64,000 nucleotides of DNA from Bordetella ansorpii (lineage in GTDB: Bacteria; Pseudomonadota; Gammaproteobacteria; Burkholderiales; Burkholderiaceae_B). The stretch spans positions 866,802 through 930,801 of the forward strand of contig NZ_FKBS01000014.1 in NCBI RefSeq assembly GCF_900078315.1, written 5' to 3'. Shown piece by piece: positions 7,989 through 18,176 of the stretch. Numbering within the stretch: position 1 is the stretch's first letter; every line of letters begins with the position of its first letter. Position numbers and translations under genes: made by a program. The notes under the pieces were generated by a model. That model saw only the letters and a list, made by a program, of their open reading frames with translations, had not been told where the DNA came from and made no database searches.

Positions 7989-9935
7989 TCAGTCGACGGC
8001 CCTGGGCGGCTTGCCGCTGTCGGCCACGCGCGGCAGCCGCAGCGTGAACACCATGCCCGAACCCTTGGTGCTCAGGTTCTGCGCGCGCAACGTGCCGCCC
8101 AGCACTTCCGTCACCATTTGGCTGGCGATGTGCAGGCCCAGGCCGGTGCCGCCCGCGTGGCGGTTGGTGGTGTAGAACGGATCGAAGATGCGCTTGAGGC
8201 TGCGCGGGTCGATGCCCACGCCGTTGTCGGCCACGTGCACCACCACGTGCGAGGCGCCGCTGGCGGCCGTGCGGATGGTGATGGCGCCGTTCTCCCGCCC
8301 ACGGAAGGCGTGCACCAGGGCGTTGTTGACCAGATTGGCCACCACCTGCTCCAGCGGCCCCGGATAGCTGTCCATGCTCAGGTTCGGCGCCAGTTCCAGG
8401 TGCAGCGTGATGCCGTTGGAGGCATCCCATTTGCGCAGGTCGGGATGAGAATCCAGCACCGCCTCGGCCAGGTCGAACTGGCGCCGATCCATGGTGGTGC
8501 GATCCACCGCCACCTGCTTGAAACGCTGCAGCAGGCCGGCGGCGCGCTGCACCGCGGTCTGCGCCAGGTCCATCGCGTCGCGCGCGTCGCGCAGAAAGGT
8601 ATCCAGGTCGGAGCGGCGCAGCCCGGTCTCCAGCCGCGTCTGCAGGGTCGACAGGGACTGTTGCAGCGTGGAGAGGGACAGCGTGGCGCTGCCCAAGGGG
8701 GTGTTCAGTTCGTGCGCCACGCCGGCCACCATCAGGCCCAGCGACGACAGGCGTTCGGCCCGTTCCAGTTCGTCGCGCATGTTGCGCAGCGTGGCGTTGG
8801 CTTCGGTCAGGGCGCGATTGGCGGCCCTGATTTCGCGCGACTGCCGGTCTTCCTCGGTCAGGTTGCGCAGGGTCTGCCAGGCATAGCGGGCGACAAGCAG
8901 CACTGCCAGCGCCATCAGCGTCGCCAGCGTCAACTGCCAGCGCCAGTGGATGAGCTCGCCCTGGCCGGCGTTGCTGGTCACCAGTACCCGCAGGCCGGCC
9001 CGGCTGACCAGGTTGATGCTGCGGCCTTGGTCGGCGGCGGCCGAACCGTCGAACTGCACGCGGCGGAAGACCCAGTCGCCGGATTCATCGCTATGGCGGC
9101 CCGACGTGTTTTGCTGCAGGGCGCGCCACAATGCCGGCTGGGTGGCCGGCAGGGCGCGCTCGGGCCGGCGCAACTGCCAGGCCCAACTGTCGATGGGCGT
9201 CGGCCCTTCCAGCCAGTAGCCTGCGTCGTTGACCAGGTACACGTCCAGGCCCTGGCGCAGCCCCAGGGCCGACAGGCGGTTCAACAGCCGCGAGGCGCGG
9301 TAGTTGATGGCGACGATCCCCAGCGGCTGGCCGCCTTCGTACAGCGGCGTGGCCACGTTCAGGATGGGTTCCAGGGGCCGTTCGACGTAGCCGTACTCGG
9401 TGCTCAGTTCGAACTGCGACACATACACCGAGCCGGGCGGCAGCGTGATGGTGTCCTGGAAGTAGGGGCGATCGCCTTGGTTCTGCAGGTTGATCGGCGG
9501 CACCACTTCGGGCTCGCCATGGCGCATGCTGATGCGCAGCCGTTCGCGGCCGCTGGCGTCCAGCCAGCGCACCTGCTCGAAGGCGCCGGAACTCTTGGCG
9601 AAGCTGAGGAAGAGCCTGGCGAACGGCGAGTCGGGGCTCAGGTCTTCGTGCGGGGCCTGCGCGGCCTGGTCGCCGAGGAACGCCACGTCGCGCTGCAGGC
9701 TGTCCAGCGTGCGGCGCAGGATCTCGGCGGCCTCGTCCTTCAGGCTCTCGCGGGCGCGCCATTGCGGCGCCTGCGCGACGCGGTCGACTTCCGTCCACAG
9801 CAGCGGAAAGCCGATCAGGCAGGCCAGCAGCCACGGCATCACCATGGCCGCGAAGCGGCGCCGGTACGCAGCCGGCAACGCAGCGAATCGCCGCGCATGG
9901 CGCCTGAACATGCCGGGCGCCAGCGCGGCCATCAT
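7989..9935 (-). CDS. Membrane sensor histidine kinase with large periplasmic domain
   Basis: 648 residues. One hydrophobic segment at about 31-48 and a second at about 335-355 flank a 285-residue periplasmic sensor that has a dCache/CHASE-like look (two halves, with PYFQDTITLPPGSVYVSQF and ATPLYEGGQPLGIVAINYRA). A coiled linker follows (REIRAANRALTEANATLRNM), then the H-box GVAHELNTPLG and an HATPase domain with LVNNALVHAF (N box), ADNGVGI, PFYTTNRHAGGTGLGL. No receiver is attached. Its ATG overlaps the stop of the upstream REC-GGDEF-EAL gene by one base, so the two are co-expressed and probably form a cognate pair. It likely responds to an extracellular small ligand such as an amino or organic acid, as in other dCache kinases. 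Confidence 0.9.
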   Translation of the reverse strand: MMAALAPGMFRRHARRFAALPAAYRRRFAAMVMPWLLACLIGFPLLWTEVDRVAQAPQWRARESLKDEAAEILRRTLDSLQRDVAFLGDQAAQAPHEDLSPDSPFARLFLSFAKSSGAFEQVRWLDASGRERLRISMRHGEPEVVPPINLQNQGDRPYFQDTITLPPGSVYVSQFELSTEYGYVERPLEPILNVATPLYEGGQPLGIVAINYRASRLLNRLSALGLRQGLDVYLVNDAGYWLEGPTPIDSWAWQLRRPERALPATQPALWRALQQNTSGRHSDESGDWVFRRVQFDGSAAADQGRSINLVSRAGLRVLVTSNAGQGELIHWRWQLTLATLMALAVLLVARYAWQTLRNLTEEDRQSREIRAANRALTEANATLRNMRDELERAERLSSLGLMVAGVAHELNTPLGSATLSLSTLQQSLSTLQTRLETGLRRSDLDTFLRDARDAMDLAQTAVQRAAGLLQRFKQVAVDRTTMDRRQFDLAEAVLDSHPDLRKWDASNGITLHLELAPNLSMDSYPGPLEQVVANLVNNALVHAFRGRENGAITIRTAASGASHVVVHVADNGVGIDPRSLKRIFDPFYTTNRHAGGTGLGLHIASQMVTEVLGGTLRAQNLSTKGSGMVFTLRLPRVADSGKPPRAVD

Positions 9936-12190
9936 CAGTGGTGGGCCAGCCGTTGCATGAAGGCCGCCAGCGGTTCAGGCCGGGCGAAGAAGAAGCCCTG
10001 GGCGCGCGAGCAGGCATGGTCGATCAGCCAGTCGGCCTGCGTCTCGGATTCGACGCCCTCGGCCAGCACCTGCATGTTCAGGCGGCGGCCCAGCCCGATG
10101 ATCATGTCGGCGATGCTGTGCCGGCCGGGCGCGGTGTCGATCTCGTTGACGAAGTGCCGGTCGACCTTCAGCGTGGTCGCCGGCATGGAGCTCAGGTGCG
10201 CCAGCGAGGAATAGCCGGTGCCGAAGTCGTCGATGGCGATCGGGAAACCGGCGCTGCGCAGGCCGCGCAGCAACTGGCCGTTGGCTTCGTAGTCTTCGAT
10301 GGCGGCGGTTTCGGTGATCTCGATCTCGAGCCGTTCGGGCGACACGCCGTACTGGCGCGTCAGGTCGATCAGTTCCTGCATGAAGTCACGCCGCACCAGT
10401 TGCAGCGGCGAGACGTTCACGGATACCGAGATGTCGGGATAGCCGGCCTCGCCGAGCTTGGCCAGCGCCTCGCAGGCCAGTTGCAGCACCTGCTTGCCCA
10501 TCGGCACGATCAGGCCGTTGGCCTCGGCCACCGGGATGAACTCGCTGGGCGGCACGCGGGTGCCATCCTGGCGGGTCCAGCGGGCCAGCGCCTCGGCGCC
10601 GGTGATGCGGCCGGTGCGCAGGTCGATCTGCGGCTGCAGTTCGATGCTGATCTCGCCGCAGCGCAGGGCCCGGTACAGTTCGCGCGACAGCGTGAAGCGC
10701 TGCTGCATCTCGTGTTCCAGGCCGGGTTCGTATTCGACGATCTCGGTGGCGCCGCGCGACTGGGCGCGGCGCAGCAGCAGCGTGCCCATGGCCATCGCGC
10801 CGCGGGCGGTGCCGGAGTATTCGTCCAGGTCGACGCGCGCCGAACGCACGCGGATGAAGGAGGGATGGTCCGGGTCGTCGATGTCGACCGACTGCAGTTC
10901 GTCGATGCGGTCCTGCTGCAGCAGTTCGCTGTGGCCCAGGATGGCGAACGTGTCGTCATGCAGGCGGGCCACCAGCGTGGGGGCGGGGAAGATGGCGCGC
11001 AGGCGGCGCGCCATCTGCTGCAGCATGATGTCTCCTTGTTCCACGCCCAGCGACAGGCAGGTCGACGAATACTGGTCGAGCTCGATCAGCAGCATGCTGC
11101 GGTCACGGGGCGCCGGTAATTCCATGGTGGCGGTTAGGCTGCGCAGCAGCGCATTGGCATTGGGCATGCTAAGCAGGCTGTCCTCGTAGGCGAGGCGGTC
11201 CAGACGGCTGGTCAACGAGACGTTGATCAAGCCGGAGTTGATATGGGTGGCGAACACGCGCAGCAATTCCTGCTCGGTTTCGTCCAGCAACCTGTCGGTT
11301 GCGATGTAAGTGGCGGCGTGCGGCCCCTGCTGCGCGCCGGGAAAGAACAATACCTGGCTGTCCGAGGTCTCGACGTTGGCACGGTCGGCCAGCGCCTGCC
11401 GCAGCAGATCCCGGACGGGGGTGTCGCCCAGGTGGCGCAGCTCGCGGTTGACGCTGTGCGCCAGCCGTCCAGCGGCGCCGATGATACGCGCCGAAAGCGG
11501 CTCCGGGATTTCAGGATCTTCCTGCACGCATACCAGGCCCTCGGCGCCCACGCCCAACAGGCGCGACAGTTCGAGGATCATGCGTTGCGAGAAATCGGGC
11601 AGGCTGCGCGCGCGGGTCAGGCCGTTGCTGGCCTCGACGATGGTCTGCAGGCCCTTGCGGGCCTGTCCCAGCGAGCGGATCTGGCGCCAGGTGCGCAGGT
11701 TGCTGGTCAGCACGCCGCGCAGGCGCGCGAAGGTGAGATCGGTCTTGAGCCAGTAGTCGCTGATGTCCAGCGTGCCCAGGCTTGCGCCCATGGGCGCCAT
11801 GCCGGGCTGGCCGGTGACCAGCACGATGCGCACCTCGGCATTGCCCAGCACCTCGCGCACGCTGCGCACCAATCGCAGGCCGGCATCGTCGGTTTCCATG
11901 ACGACGTCCAGCACGATGACGGCGATGTCGGGGATGGCGGCGAGGATCTTGCCGGCTTCGGCGGCCGAGCCGGCCGACAGCAGGCGTACGGGCTGGCCCT
12001 GGAATTCGAACTCGCTCAGCGCCAGCTGGATGGACCGCTGGAAGGCGGCATCGTCGTCGACGGTGAGCACGGTGGGTAGGGCTGCGCGCGGCGCTACGGG
12101 CTCGGGGGCCGGCGCGGCGTCTGTTTCGGGTGCGAAAGCGAAGGCGCTTTCTACCTGCGCGTGGTCGGAACTATCGCCTTGCGTCCCCAT
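9935..12190 (-). CDS. Response regulator with DUF3369, degenerate GGDEF and EAL domains
   Basis: Cyclic-di-GMP phosphodiesterase candidate of 751 residues. Domains: receiver (VLTVDDDAAFQRSI, VIVLDVVMETDDAGLRL, phospho-Asp in LDVVME), DUF3369/GAF-like middle region (SYW...TSNLRTWRQIRSL through FATHINSGLINVSL), a GGDEF domain whose active-site motif is replaced by HDDTF and is therefore probably non-catalytic, and a C-terminal EAL domain with EALARW, NVSPLQL, EITETA, DDFGTGYSS, KVDRHFV and AEGVE, so phosphodiesterase residues are intact. ATG 12190 is chosen over an in-frame ATG at 12259 because GAGGAAG precedes it at good spacing. Operonic with the following sensor kinase, which likely phosphorylates it. 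Confidence 0.9.
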   Translation of the reverse strand: MGTQGDSSDHAQVESAFAFAPETDAAPAPEPVAPRAALPTVLTVDDDAAFQRSIQLALSEFEFQGQPVRLLSAGSAAEAGKILAAIPDIAVIVLDVVMETDDAGLRLVRSVREVLGNAEVRIVLVTGQPGMAPMGASLGTLDISDYWLKTDLTFARLRGVLTSNLRTWRQIRSLGQARKGLQTIVEASNGLTRARSLPDFSQRMILELSRLLGVGAEGLVCVQEDPEIPEPLSARIIGAAGRLAHSVNRELRHLGDTPVRDLLRQALADRANVETSDSQVLFFPGAQQGPHAATYIATDRLLDETEQELLRVFATHINSGLINVSLTSRLDRLAYEDSLLSMPNANALLRSLTATMELPAPRDRSMLLIELDQYSSTCLSLGVEQGDIMLQQMARRLRAIFPAPTLVARLHDDTFAILGHSELLQQDRIDELQSVDIDDPDHPSFIRVRSARVDLDEYSGTARGAMAMGTLLLRRAQSRGATEIVEYEPGLEHEMQQRFTLSRELYRALRCGEISIELQPQIDLRTGRITGAEALARWTRQDGTRVPPSEFIPVAEANGLIVPMGKQVLQLACEALAKLGEAGYPDISVSVNVSPLQLVRRDFMQELIDLTRQYGVSPERLEIEITETAAIEDYEANGQLLRGLRSAGFPIAIDDFGTGYSSLAHLSSMPATTLKVDRHFVNEIDTAPGRHSIADMIIGLGRRLNMQVLAEGVESETQADWLIDHACSRAQGFFFARPEPLAAFMQRLAHH

Positions 12191-12445
12191 TGCGTCTTCC
12201 TCGCTGATGTGTTGCCTGGAGGGATTCCTCACGCTGATCGCAAGATCGACCATGAGCATTTACCGCACCCGTGCAGTTATATCCCAGGATACAGTCTGAA
12301 ACAACAGGTAGCGCGATTTGTGCCCTGTGGAAACAGGGCTTGAAGGCATTTGATGGGCGGAATCACGCGTTAAAGCGAACGATCGGCTTTAGTGTCGACA
12401 GGCCCGAGGACGGTAGAAGCTCGGCGAGCCACGCTGCGCATGGCG

Positions 12446-14932
12446 TCAGACGGCCTCCGCCAGGTCGGTGGCGTCCACCGTGGGGCGCGATGCCTTGGGG
12501 ACGGCTCCCATCCATACGCCCTGGTGCAGTTGCGCCATGGCGACCGGATCATCGAGCAGCTTGATACGTTGCGGTTCGGTGAGGCGGGCATCTTCGGCCA
12601 GCGCCTGCTGCACCAGCGCGGCGCGCGCGGCCAGGTTGGCCGGCACCGGACGATGCCGGGCCGTACCCATGGCACAGGCCAGGGCGTTGACCAGTGGATC
12701 GAAGACCGCGTCGCGGAAGGTGGGCGCGCCGTGTGGCACGTCGCGCGCGGCGTCCGTGTAGGCGCGCGTGTCGGTGAGTTCGCGCGGCGCGTGGGTTTCC
12801 TCGGGGATGCGGAACAGCCCGTCGTTGAAAGTCTTCACGCCCAGCGCCGTGCGGCTGGAGTAGACCGAGATCGGGATGATCAGCAGCCAGGCCGCCAGGA
12901 TGGGCAGCATCCACCACAGGAACACCGGATTGAGCCACGCCACCAGCGCCCCCCAGGCCAGGCCCAGCACCATCTGCGAACCGTGGCGGCGCACCGCCTC
13001 GCGCCAGGGCGTGTCGTCGTTGTCGCGCTGCGGCGAGACCCAGCGTGCCTTCAGGCCCAGGAACGCCGCCACCACGAAGCGGGTGTGGAAGATCATGCGC
13101 ACGGGCGCCAGCAGCATCGAGAACAGCACTTCCAGCAGCATGCTGTGCAGCGCTTTCAAGCGGCCGCCGTATTCGCGCGGATAGCGCACGCACACGCGCA
13201 GCACGCCCAGCACCTTGGGCAGGAACAGCAGCACGAAGGTGGTGGAGAACAGCGCGATGGCCTTGTCCGGATGCCATTGCGGCCAGATCGGGAACAACTG
13301 GCGCGGCTCGACGAAGTACTGCGGCTCGGTAAGCGTGTGCACCGCCAGCAGGCCGGTGGACAGCGCCAGGAACAGGAACCACAGCGGCGCCGACAGATAC
13401 GACATCACGCCCGTCAGGAATACCGCGCGGTGCACCGGGTGGAAGCCTTCGATGAAGAACAGCCGGAAGTTCATCAGGTTGCCGTGGCACCAGCGCTGGT
13501 CGCGCTGCAGTTCGTCCAGCAGGTTGGGCGGCAGTTCTTCATAGCTGCCCGGCAGGTCGTAGGCGATCCAGACACCCCAGCCGGCGCGGCGCATCAGCGC
13601 GGCCTCGACGAAGTCGTGCGACAGGATCGCGCCCGCGAACGCGCCCTTGCCCGGCAGCGGCGCCAGGATGCAGTGCTCCATGAAGGGCGCGAGCCGGATG
13701 ATGGCGTTATGCCCCCAGTAGTGCGATTCGCCCAGTTGCCAGAAGTGCATGCCCGCGGTGAACAGCGGGCCGTACACGCTGGTGGCGTACTGCTGGATGC
13801 GCGCGTACAGGGTCTGCATGCCGCTGGCCTGCGGGGCGCTCTGGATGATGCCGGCCTCGGGGTGGGCCTCCATCAGTTGCACCAGCGATTTCAGGCAATG
13901 GCCGGTCATCACGCTGTCGGCGTCCAGCACCACCATGTAGCGGTAGTTGCCGCCCCAGCGGCGGCAGAAGTCGTCGATGTTGCCGCTCTTGCGCTTCACG
14001 CGCCGACGCCGGCGCCGGTAGAAGATGCGGCCGAAACCGTTGACCGTCTTGCACAGCTCCAGCCATGCCTGCTGCTCGGCCACGCAGATGTCGGCCTGGT
14101 AGCTGTCGCTGAGGATGTAGATGTCGAACTGCTGCAGCGCATCGGTGCGCGCCAGCGATTCGTACGTGGCCCGTAGCCCCGCGAAGACGCGTGACACGTC
14201 TTCGTTGCAGATCGGCATGACCAGCGCGCAACGCGCCTCCGCGGGCAGGGGCCGGTCGCTCAGGCCGCGTGCCGAAATGCTGTAGCGGTCGCGGCCGATC
14301 ATCAACTGCAGGAAGCCCATCATGGCCGTCCAGAAGCCGGCCGAGACCCAGCAGAACAGCAGGGCGAACAGCGCCAGGATGGCGACTTCCAGCGGATTGC
14401 CGCCCTGGTAGGGCAGCACGCCGCGCATGTACCAGGTGGCCACGACCGTCTGGACGCCGACCAGGGTCAGCAGCGCCAGGCGGCGGCGGCTGCCGGCCAG
14501 GCGCCAGGCCTCGCCGCGGTTGGCCTGCAAGGCTGCGTGCGTGTCCGGAGGATCCTGCGGCTTGTCGGCCTTGAGCCTGCGCCAGAAGCGCACGAAGGGG
14601 TTGGGCACCCAGGGGTGCGGCGCCATCGACTGGCGCCGGTGCGGCGGCATGGCGGCCAGCGTGGCGCCGGTGGCGTCGCTGCGCATCACGCCGGCCACGG
14701 TGGCGTCCGCGCCGTAGCCCAGCACCAGGCGCTGGCCTTCGGAAGCCATGGACGGCTCGCGGATCGCGTCGTGCTGGCCCAGCGTTTCGTGCAGCGCCGT
14801 CCAGGGCTCCTCGCCCTGCGCGACCACGTCCTCGACTTCGCGCGCCAGCGTCAGCCGCTGGACTTCGGGCAGCGGCAGCCGGTGCAGGTAGGTGTGGACG
14901 AGGTCGTCGCGATCACTTGGTTTCGGGAGCAT
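12446..14932 (-). CDS. opgH: Glucans biosynthesis glucosyltransferase OpgH (MdoH)
   Basis: Inner-membrane GT2 glucosyltransferase that polymerises UDP-glucose into the linear backbone of osmoregulated periplasmic glucans. 828 residues. Cytoplasmic N-terminus, TM pair about 153-220, catalytic domain with VMPICNED (UDP-binding start), VVLDADSV (DxD), [11 protein letters not shown] (catalytic Asp) and [10 protein letters not shown] (QxxRW), then a cluster of C-terminal TM helices about 505-690. The sequence FVRFWRR and the C-terminal [14 protein letters not shown] tail match the family. The start overlaps the end of opgG by 20 bases, the conserved opgGH arrangement, implying translational coupling. 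Confidence 0.96.
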   Translation of the reverse strand: MLPKPSDRDDLVHTYLHRLPLPEVQRLTLAREVEDVVAQGEEPWTALHETLGQHDAIREPSMASEGQRLVLGYGADATVAGVMRSDATGATLAAMPPHRRQSMAPHPWVPNPFVRFWRRLKADKPQDPPDTHAALQANRGEAWRLAGSRRRLALLTLVGVQTVVATWYMRGVLPYQGGNPLEVAILALFALLFCWVSAGFWTAMMGFLQLMIGRDRYSISARGLSDRPLPAEARCALVMPICNEDVSRVFAGLRATYESLARTDALQQFDIYILSDSYQADICVAEQQAWLELCKTVNGFGRIFYRRRRRRVKRKSGNIDDFCRRWGGNYRYMVVLDADSVMTGHCLKSLVQLMEAHPEAGIIQSAPQASGMQTLYARIQQYATSVYGPLFTAGMHFWQLGESHYWGHNAIIRLAPFMEHCILAPLPGKGAFAGAILSHDFVEAALMRRAGWGVWIAYDLPGSYEELPPNLLDELQRDQRWCHGNLMNFRLFFIEGFHPVHRAVFLTGVMSYLSAPLWFLFLALSTGLLAVHTLTEPQYFVEPRQLFPIWPQWHPDKAIALFSTTFVLLFLPKVLGVLRVCVRYPREYGGRLKALHSMLLEVLFSMLLAPVRMIFHTRFVVAAFLGLKARWVSPQRDNDDTPWREAVRRHGSQMVLGLAWGALVAWLNPVFLWWMLPILAAWLLIIPISVYSSRTALGVKTFNDGLFRIPEETHAPRELTDTRAYTDAARDVPHGAPTFRDAVFDPLVNALACAMGTARHRPVPANLAARAALVQQALAEDARLTEPQRIKLLDDPVAMAQLHQGVWMGAVPKASRPTVDATDLAEAV

Positions 14933-17003
14933 TGACGGGCAACTGATAGGTCCAGGTTTCCGACAACGGGATATGTCCGTTGGTGAGGAAGGCGCGCAGC
15001 TCGACGGGCTTGGCCGGGTCCTTGACGTTGACGCGCAGCATCAGGCGGCGGCCGCCGGTGACCGGATTGGGGCGCACGGCGTTCTCGACGATCTGGCCGT
15101 TGCCGTCGACCGAGACGTCGGCGGTGATGGTGGTGTCGGCGGGTATGTCTTTCAGCGCAGGGCCGACGAAGTCGACCACCAGCGCATGGCTGCCGTCGCC
15201 GCGCCGGATCAGGTCGGGACCCTTGACCTCTTCGCGCGAGCGGCGCGTCTGCTTCACCCAGGCCAGCGAGGTGTCGTGCAGGCGCGGCTCGTCCAGCGTC
15301 CAGATCATGCGGTATTCGATGTCCAACGGCTTGCCCGCGGCGGGCTGGGCGGCCGGCACCCAGAAGGCCACGATGTTGTCGTTGGTCTCGTCGGGGGTGG
15401 GGATTTCGACCAGTTGCACGCTGCCCTTGCCCCAGTCGCCCACGGGCTCGATCCACAGGCTGGGACGCTTCTCGTAGTGGTCGTCCAGGTCTTCGTAGCG
15501 GCTGAAGTCGCGCGTGCGTTGCAAGAGGCCGAAGCCGCGCGGGTTGTCGGCGTTGAACGCGCTGACCGCCAGGCGGCGCGGGTTGTTCAATGGACGCCAG
15601 ACCCATTCGCCGTTGCCGGTGTGGATGGCCAGGCCGTCGGAGTCGTGCATCTCGGGACGGTAGTTGGGCGTGGCCGGCTGTTGGTTGGCGCCGTACAGGA
15701 ACATGCTGGTCAGCGGCGCCAGGCCCAGGCGGCCCACCTTGTCGCGCAGGTAGATCTGCGCCTTCACGTCGACGATGGTGTCGACTTCGGGCCGGATGGT
15801 GAAGCGGTAGGCGCCGGTGGCGCGCGGCGAATCGAGCAGGGCATACAGCACGATCTGGTGGCTGCCGCCCTTGGGGCGTTCGATCCAGAATTTGCGGAAG
15901 GCCGGGAATTCTTCACCGGAAGGCAGGGCCGTGTCGATGGCTAGGCCCCGCGCCGAGATGCCGTACGCCTGGCCGCGGCCGATGACGCGGAAGTAGCTGG
16001 CGCCCAGGAACGAGACCAGTTCGTCGTTGGGCTTGAGCGGGGTGTTGACCGGATACAGCAGCTTGAAGCCGGCGAAGCCCAAGCCCTTGAGCAGGTCGGG
16101 ATTGACGGCCAACTGGCCATAGTCGAAGTCGGCGGAGTCGAACGGGATTTCCGTGACGGCGCCCTTGTCGTCGATCTCGCTGATTTGCACGGGAGTGTTG
16201 AAGTGCATGCCCTGGTGGTAGAAACCCAGGCGGAAGGGCGTGCCGGCATCGCGCCAGTGCAGGCGGTCGTCGCGCAGGCGCACGTTCTGGTAGCCGGCGT
16301 ACTTCAGGTCCTGGAATTCGTCGGGCAGGTTCGAGACCGGCGTTTTGTAGCCTTGCGCGGCGAGTTCGCGGGCCTGCTTCTGGACGTCGGCGAAGGTGAA
16401 AGGCTGAGGCGGGGCGGCCGGGGTCTCAGGCTTGGCGCTCTTGGCGTCCTTCGGGTCCTTGGCATCTTTCGCGTCGGCGGCGGCAGCGGCCTTGCCGGCG
16501 GCTTCCTTGGCATTCGCCTGGTCTTTCGAGGGAGCGTCCTTGGCGGGAGCATCCTTGGCCGCCGGGGTCTTGGCCGGGGCCTCCTTGGCCGGAGCGTCCT
16601 TGGCGGAAGCATCTTTGGCGGCAGCCTCCTTGGCCGCCGGCGCCTTGGCCGGAGCATCCTTGGCGGCAGCCTCCTTGGCCGGCGCTGCCGCCTTGGGGGC
16701 CGCTTCCTTGGCGGCGGGTTTCTGTGCCGTCTCCTTGGCAGGTTCCTTCACGGGTTCTTTGGCCGTTTCCTTCGCCGGCGTCTTGGCGGGCTCTTTCGTT
16801 GCCGCGGGCGGGTTGGCTGGGGACTCGGCCGGTTGCGTGGATGCCGCGGGGGCGCTGGCAGCAGCCGTTGCGGGGGCGTCGGACGCGGCGGGAGCCGGGG
16901 TAGGAGTCTCGGCGGCTGTGGCGCTATTGAGCAGCGTGGTCAGGGCCAACGTACAGCCCAGCAGCGGTTGGCGTAGATAGCGGCCAGCGGAGGAAACGGA
17001 CAC
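14913..17003 (-). CDS. opgG: Periplasmic glucan biosynthesis protein OpgG with long Ala/Lys/Pro insert
   Basis: Periplasmic protein needed for glucan backbone processing/branching. 696 residues from a GTG start, much longer than the roughly 510 usual for the family. A signal peptide (hydrophobic [12 protein letters not shown], cleavage near ATA-A about residue 31) is followed by about 170 residues of low-complexity Ala/Lys/Pro/Asp/Glu sequence (32-200) with repeating KDAPAKE-type units. The normal OpgG fold then begins at [19 protein letters not shown] (about 201) and runs to the end ([35 protein letters not shown]). First gene of the opgGH operon. The likely promoter lies in 17004-17249. Confidence 0.94.
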   Translation of the reverse strand: MSVSSAGRYLRQPLLGCTLALTTLLNSATAAETPTPAPAASDAPATAAASAPAASTQPAESPANPPAATKEPAKTPAKETAKEPVKEPAKETAQKPAAKEAAPKAAAPAKEAAAKDAPAKAPAAKEAAAKDASAKDAPAKEAPAKTPAAKDAPAKDAPSKDQANAKEAAGKAAAAADAKDAKDPKDAKSAKPETPAAPPQPFTFADVQKQARELAAQGYKTPVSNLPDEFQDLKYAGYQNVRLRDDRLHWRDAGTPFRLGFYHQGMHFNTPVQISEIDDKGAVTEIPFDSADFDYGQLAVNPDLLKGLGFAGFKLLYPVNTPLKPNDELVSFLGASYFRVIGRGQAYGISARGLAIDTALPSGEEFPAFRKFWIERPKGGSHQIVLYALLDSPRATGAYRFTIRPEVDTIVDVKAQIYLRDKVGRLGLAPLTSMFLYGANQQPATPNYRPEMHDSDGLAIHTGNGEWVWRPLNNPRRLAVSAFNADNPRGFGLLQRTRDFSRYEDLDDHYEKRPSLWIEPVGDWGKGSVQLVEIPTPDETNDNIVAFWVPAAQPAAGKPLDIEYRMIWTLDEPRLHDTSLAWVKQTRRSREEVKGPDLIRRGDGSHALVVDFVGPALKDIPADTTITADVSVDGNGQIVENAVRPNPVTGGRRLMLRVNVKDPAKPVELRAFLTNGHIPLSETWTYQLPVNAPETK
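16404..16910 (-). repeat. Minisatellite-like coding repeat in opgG (Ala-Lys-Asp-Ala-Pro units)
   Basis: DNA encoding OpgG residues about 32-200 is built of imperfect 12-24 base units of the type GCCAAGGA(T/C)GC(T/C)CC, giving K-D-A-P-A and K-E-A-A-A peptides on the minus strand. Units are diverged, so the tract is probably old, yet the reading frame is intact. Slippage-driven length variation between strains is expected. Confidence 0.85.
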
Positions 17004-17219
17004 GGGGGAGCCTCAGGCGGAAAAGCGAGGGAAAAAGGGCAACTGGAATTTTTGCACAGCCGGCGCAAGGTGCAAGTACCTGACACCGAATTGACACATC
17101 AAAGCTTGGGGCAGGGGCAACGTTGTCGGAGTTGCTTCCGTCTCAATGACTTCCAAGGGATTCTCGCATGAATGTTGCGCCGCAGCGGCGGACTGTGGAC
17201 GGCGCGACACACTGGCAAG

Positions 17220-17245
17220 CGGGGCTTGTCGGGGGAGGAGCCCCG
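17220..17245 (-). terminator. Hairpin just downstream of the 17250 membrane gene
   Basis: CGGGGCT (17220-17226) pairs with AGCCCCG (17239-17245) across a 12-base loop, five bases beyond the stop of the minus-strand membrane-protein gene. No U-run follows on the minus strand, so it may be a weak or factor-assisted terminator. Confidence 0.35.
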
Positions 17246-17249
17246 TGGC

Positions 17250-18014
17250 TCATTTCGCCGAGCGGGCGGATTTGCCGCCTCGGGCAGCTTCGGGCGCGGG
17301 ACGCCGCCAGCCCAGCCAGGCCAGCAGGAACAGGACGCCAGCGCCCAGCAGGCCCGCCGCGGCCATGTACACGGGCCGTGCGCGGCCGGCCTGCGCCAGC
17401 GCGGTGCCGGCGGCCTCGGGGTTCGGGGGCGCGATGATGAAGGCGAAGGCCAGCAGCACGCCGCCGATGGCCAGCAGGAACAGCGCCAGCCAGCCCAATT
17501 GCGGCACGCGAGGGCCCTTGGCGGGCGCGGCGGCCTTGGCGCGGGACTTCGCCGGGGCGGGTTTCGCGGCGGCCTTTTCAGTGATGGTGTAGGCGGCCTT
17601 GGCCGGCTTGTCCGCGCTTTTTGGCTTGGGGGCGGCCGCCGTCGTGTCGCGGTCGCGCCAGCGGCGCCACAGGGCGGGCACATAGGCCAGGCCGCCCAGT
17701 CCCGCCAGCGCACCCAGCACGGCGGCGGCGGACAGATGGTCGCCGCCTGCCAGCCAGTGCGGCAGGGATTGCGCCAGGACGTCGCCCAGGGTGCGATACA
17801 GCAGGTGGCCGCTGGCGTACATGCCCGCCAGCGTGAGAACGACGACCACCAGCACGGCCACGCCGCTGGCGAGGTCTTGCGCGCGTTGGGTGGGGAAATG
17901 CCGGATGGCCAGGGCCACCACGCGGGTGCTGATCCAGGTGGCGGCGATCAGCAGCGATACGCAGGCCAGCGACAGGACGAAACCGAAGAGAAAACGGGCG
18001 AGAACCAGAGCCAT
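17250..18014 (-). CDS. Hypothetical integral membrane protein
   Basis: I do not recognise a family. The 254-residue protein has hydrophobic segments at about 8-30, 50-70 and 95-110, then a positively charged Ala/Lys/Pro cytoplasmic-type linker (about 118-170, including KPKSADKPAKAAY and AKSRAKAAAPAK), and two more hydrophobic segments (about 175-195 and 215-235) before a basic tail. The layout 3 TM - basic linker - 2 TM suggests a small membrane scaffold or regulator. It is followed by opgGH in the same direction with a 246-base gap, so co-transcription is uncertain. Codon use resembles its neighbours. Confidence 0.7.
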   Translation of the reverse strand: MALVLARFLFGFVLSLACVSLLIAATWISTRVVALAIRHFPTQRAQDLASGVAVLVVVVLTLAGMYASGHLLYRTLGDVLAQSLPHWLAGGDHLSAAAVLGALAGLGGLAYVPALWRRWRDRDTTAAAPKPKSADKPAKAAYTITEKAAAKPAPAKSRAKAAAPAKGPRVPQLGWLALFLLAIGGVLLAFAFIIAPPNPEAAGTALAQAGRARPVYMAAAGLLGAGVLFLLAWLGWRRPAPEAARGGKSARSAK

Positions 18015-18176
18015 GGGGAATGCGGCGGCCGCAAGGGCGAAAGCGGCCGAAACGTTAGCACATCGGGGGGCAGGCCAGCGCCGTGCCCGGCGGCGGGGGC
18101 CCGCCGCCCGTGTCGGGCTTCGTCAAGCGGACGAAATCGGCGAGGGGTGTGCCGCATTCGCCGGGGACGGCGCGGG

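Noticed and set aside
7704-10214. Long plus-strand frame antisense to the sensor kinase
   Set aside because: Same shadow signature; the minus-strand kinase accounts for the constraint.
12322-12339. GCCCTGT-ggaa-ACAGGGC hairpin between opgH and the EAL gene
   Set aside because: Perfect 7-bp stem but no T-run on either strand and not adjacent to a stop codon; too weak to call a terminator.
17013-17210. Possible 65-residue minus-strand gene upstream of opgG
   Set aside because: No ribosome-binding site, no recognisable features, and it occupies the expected opgG promoter region.
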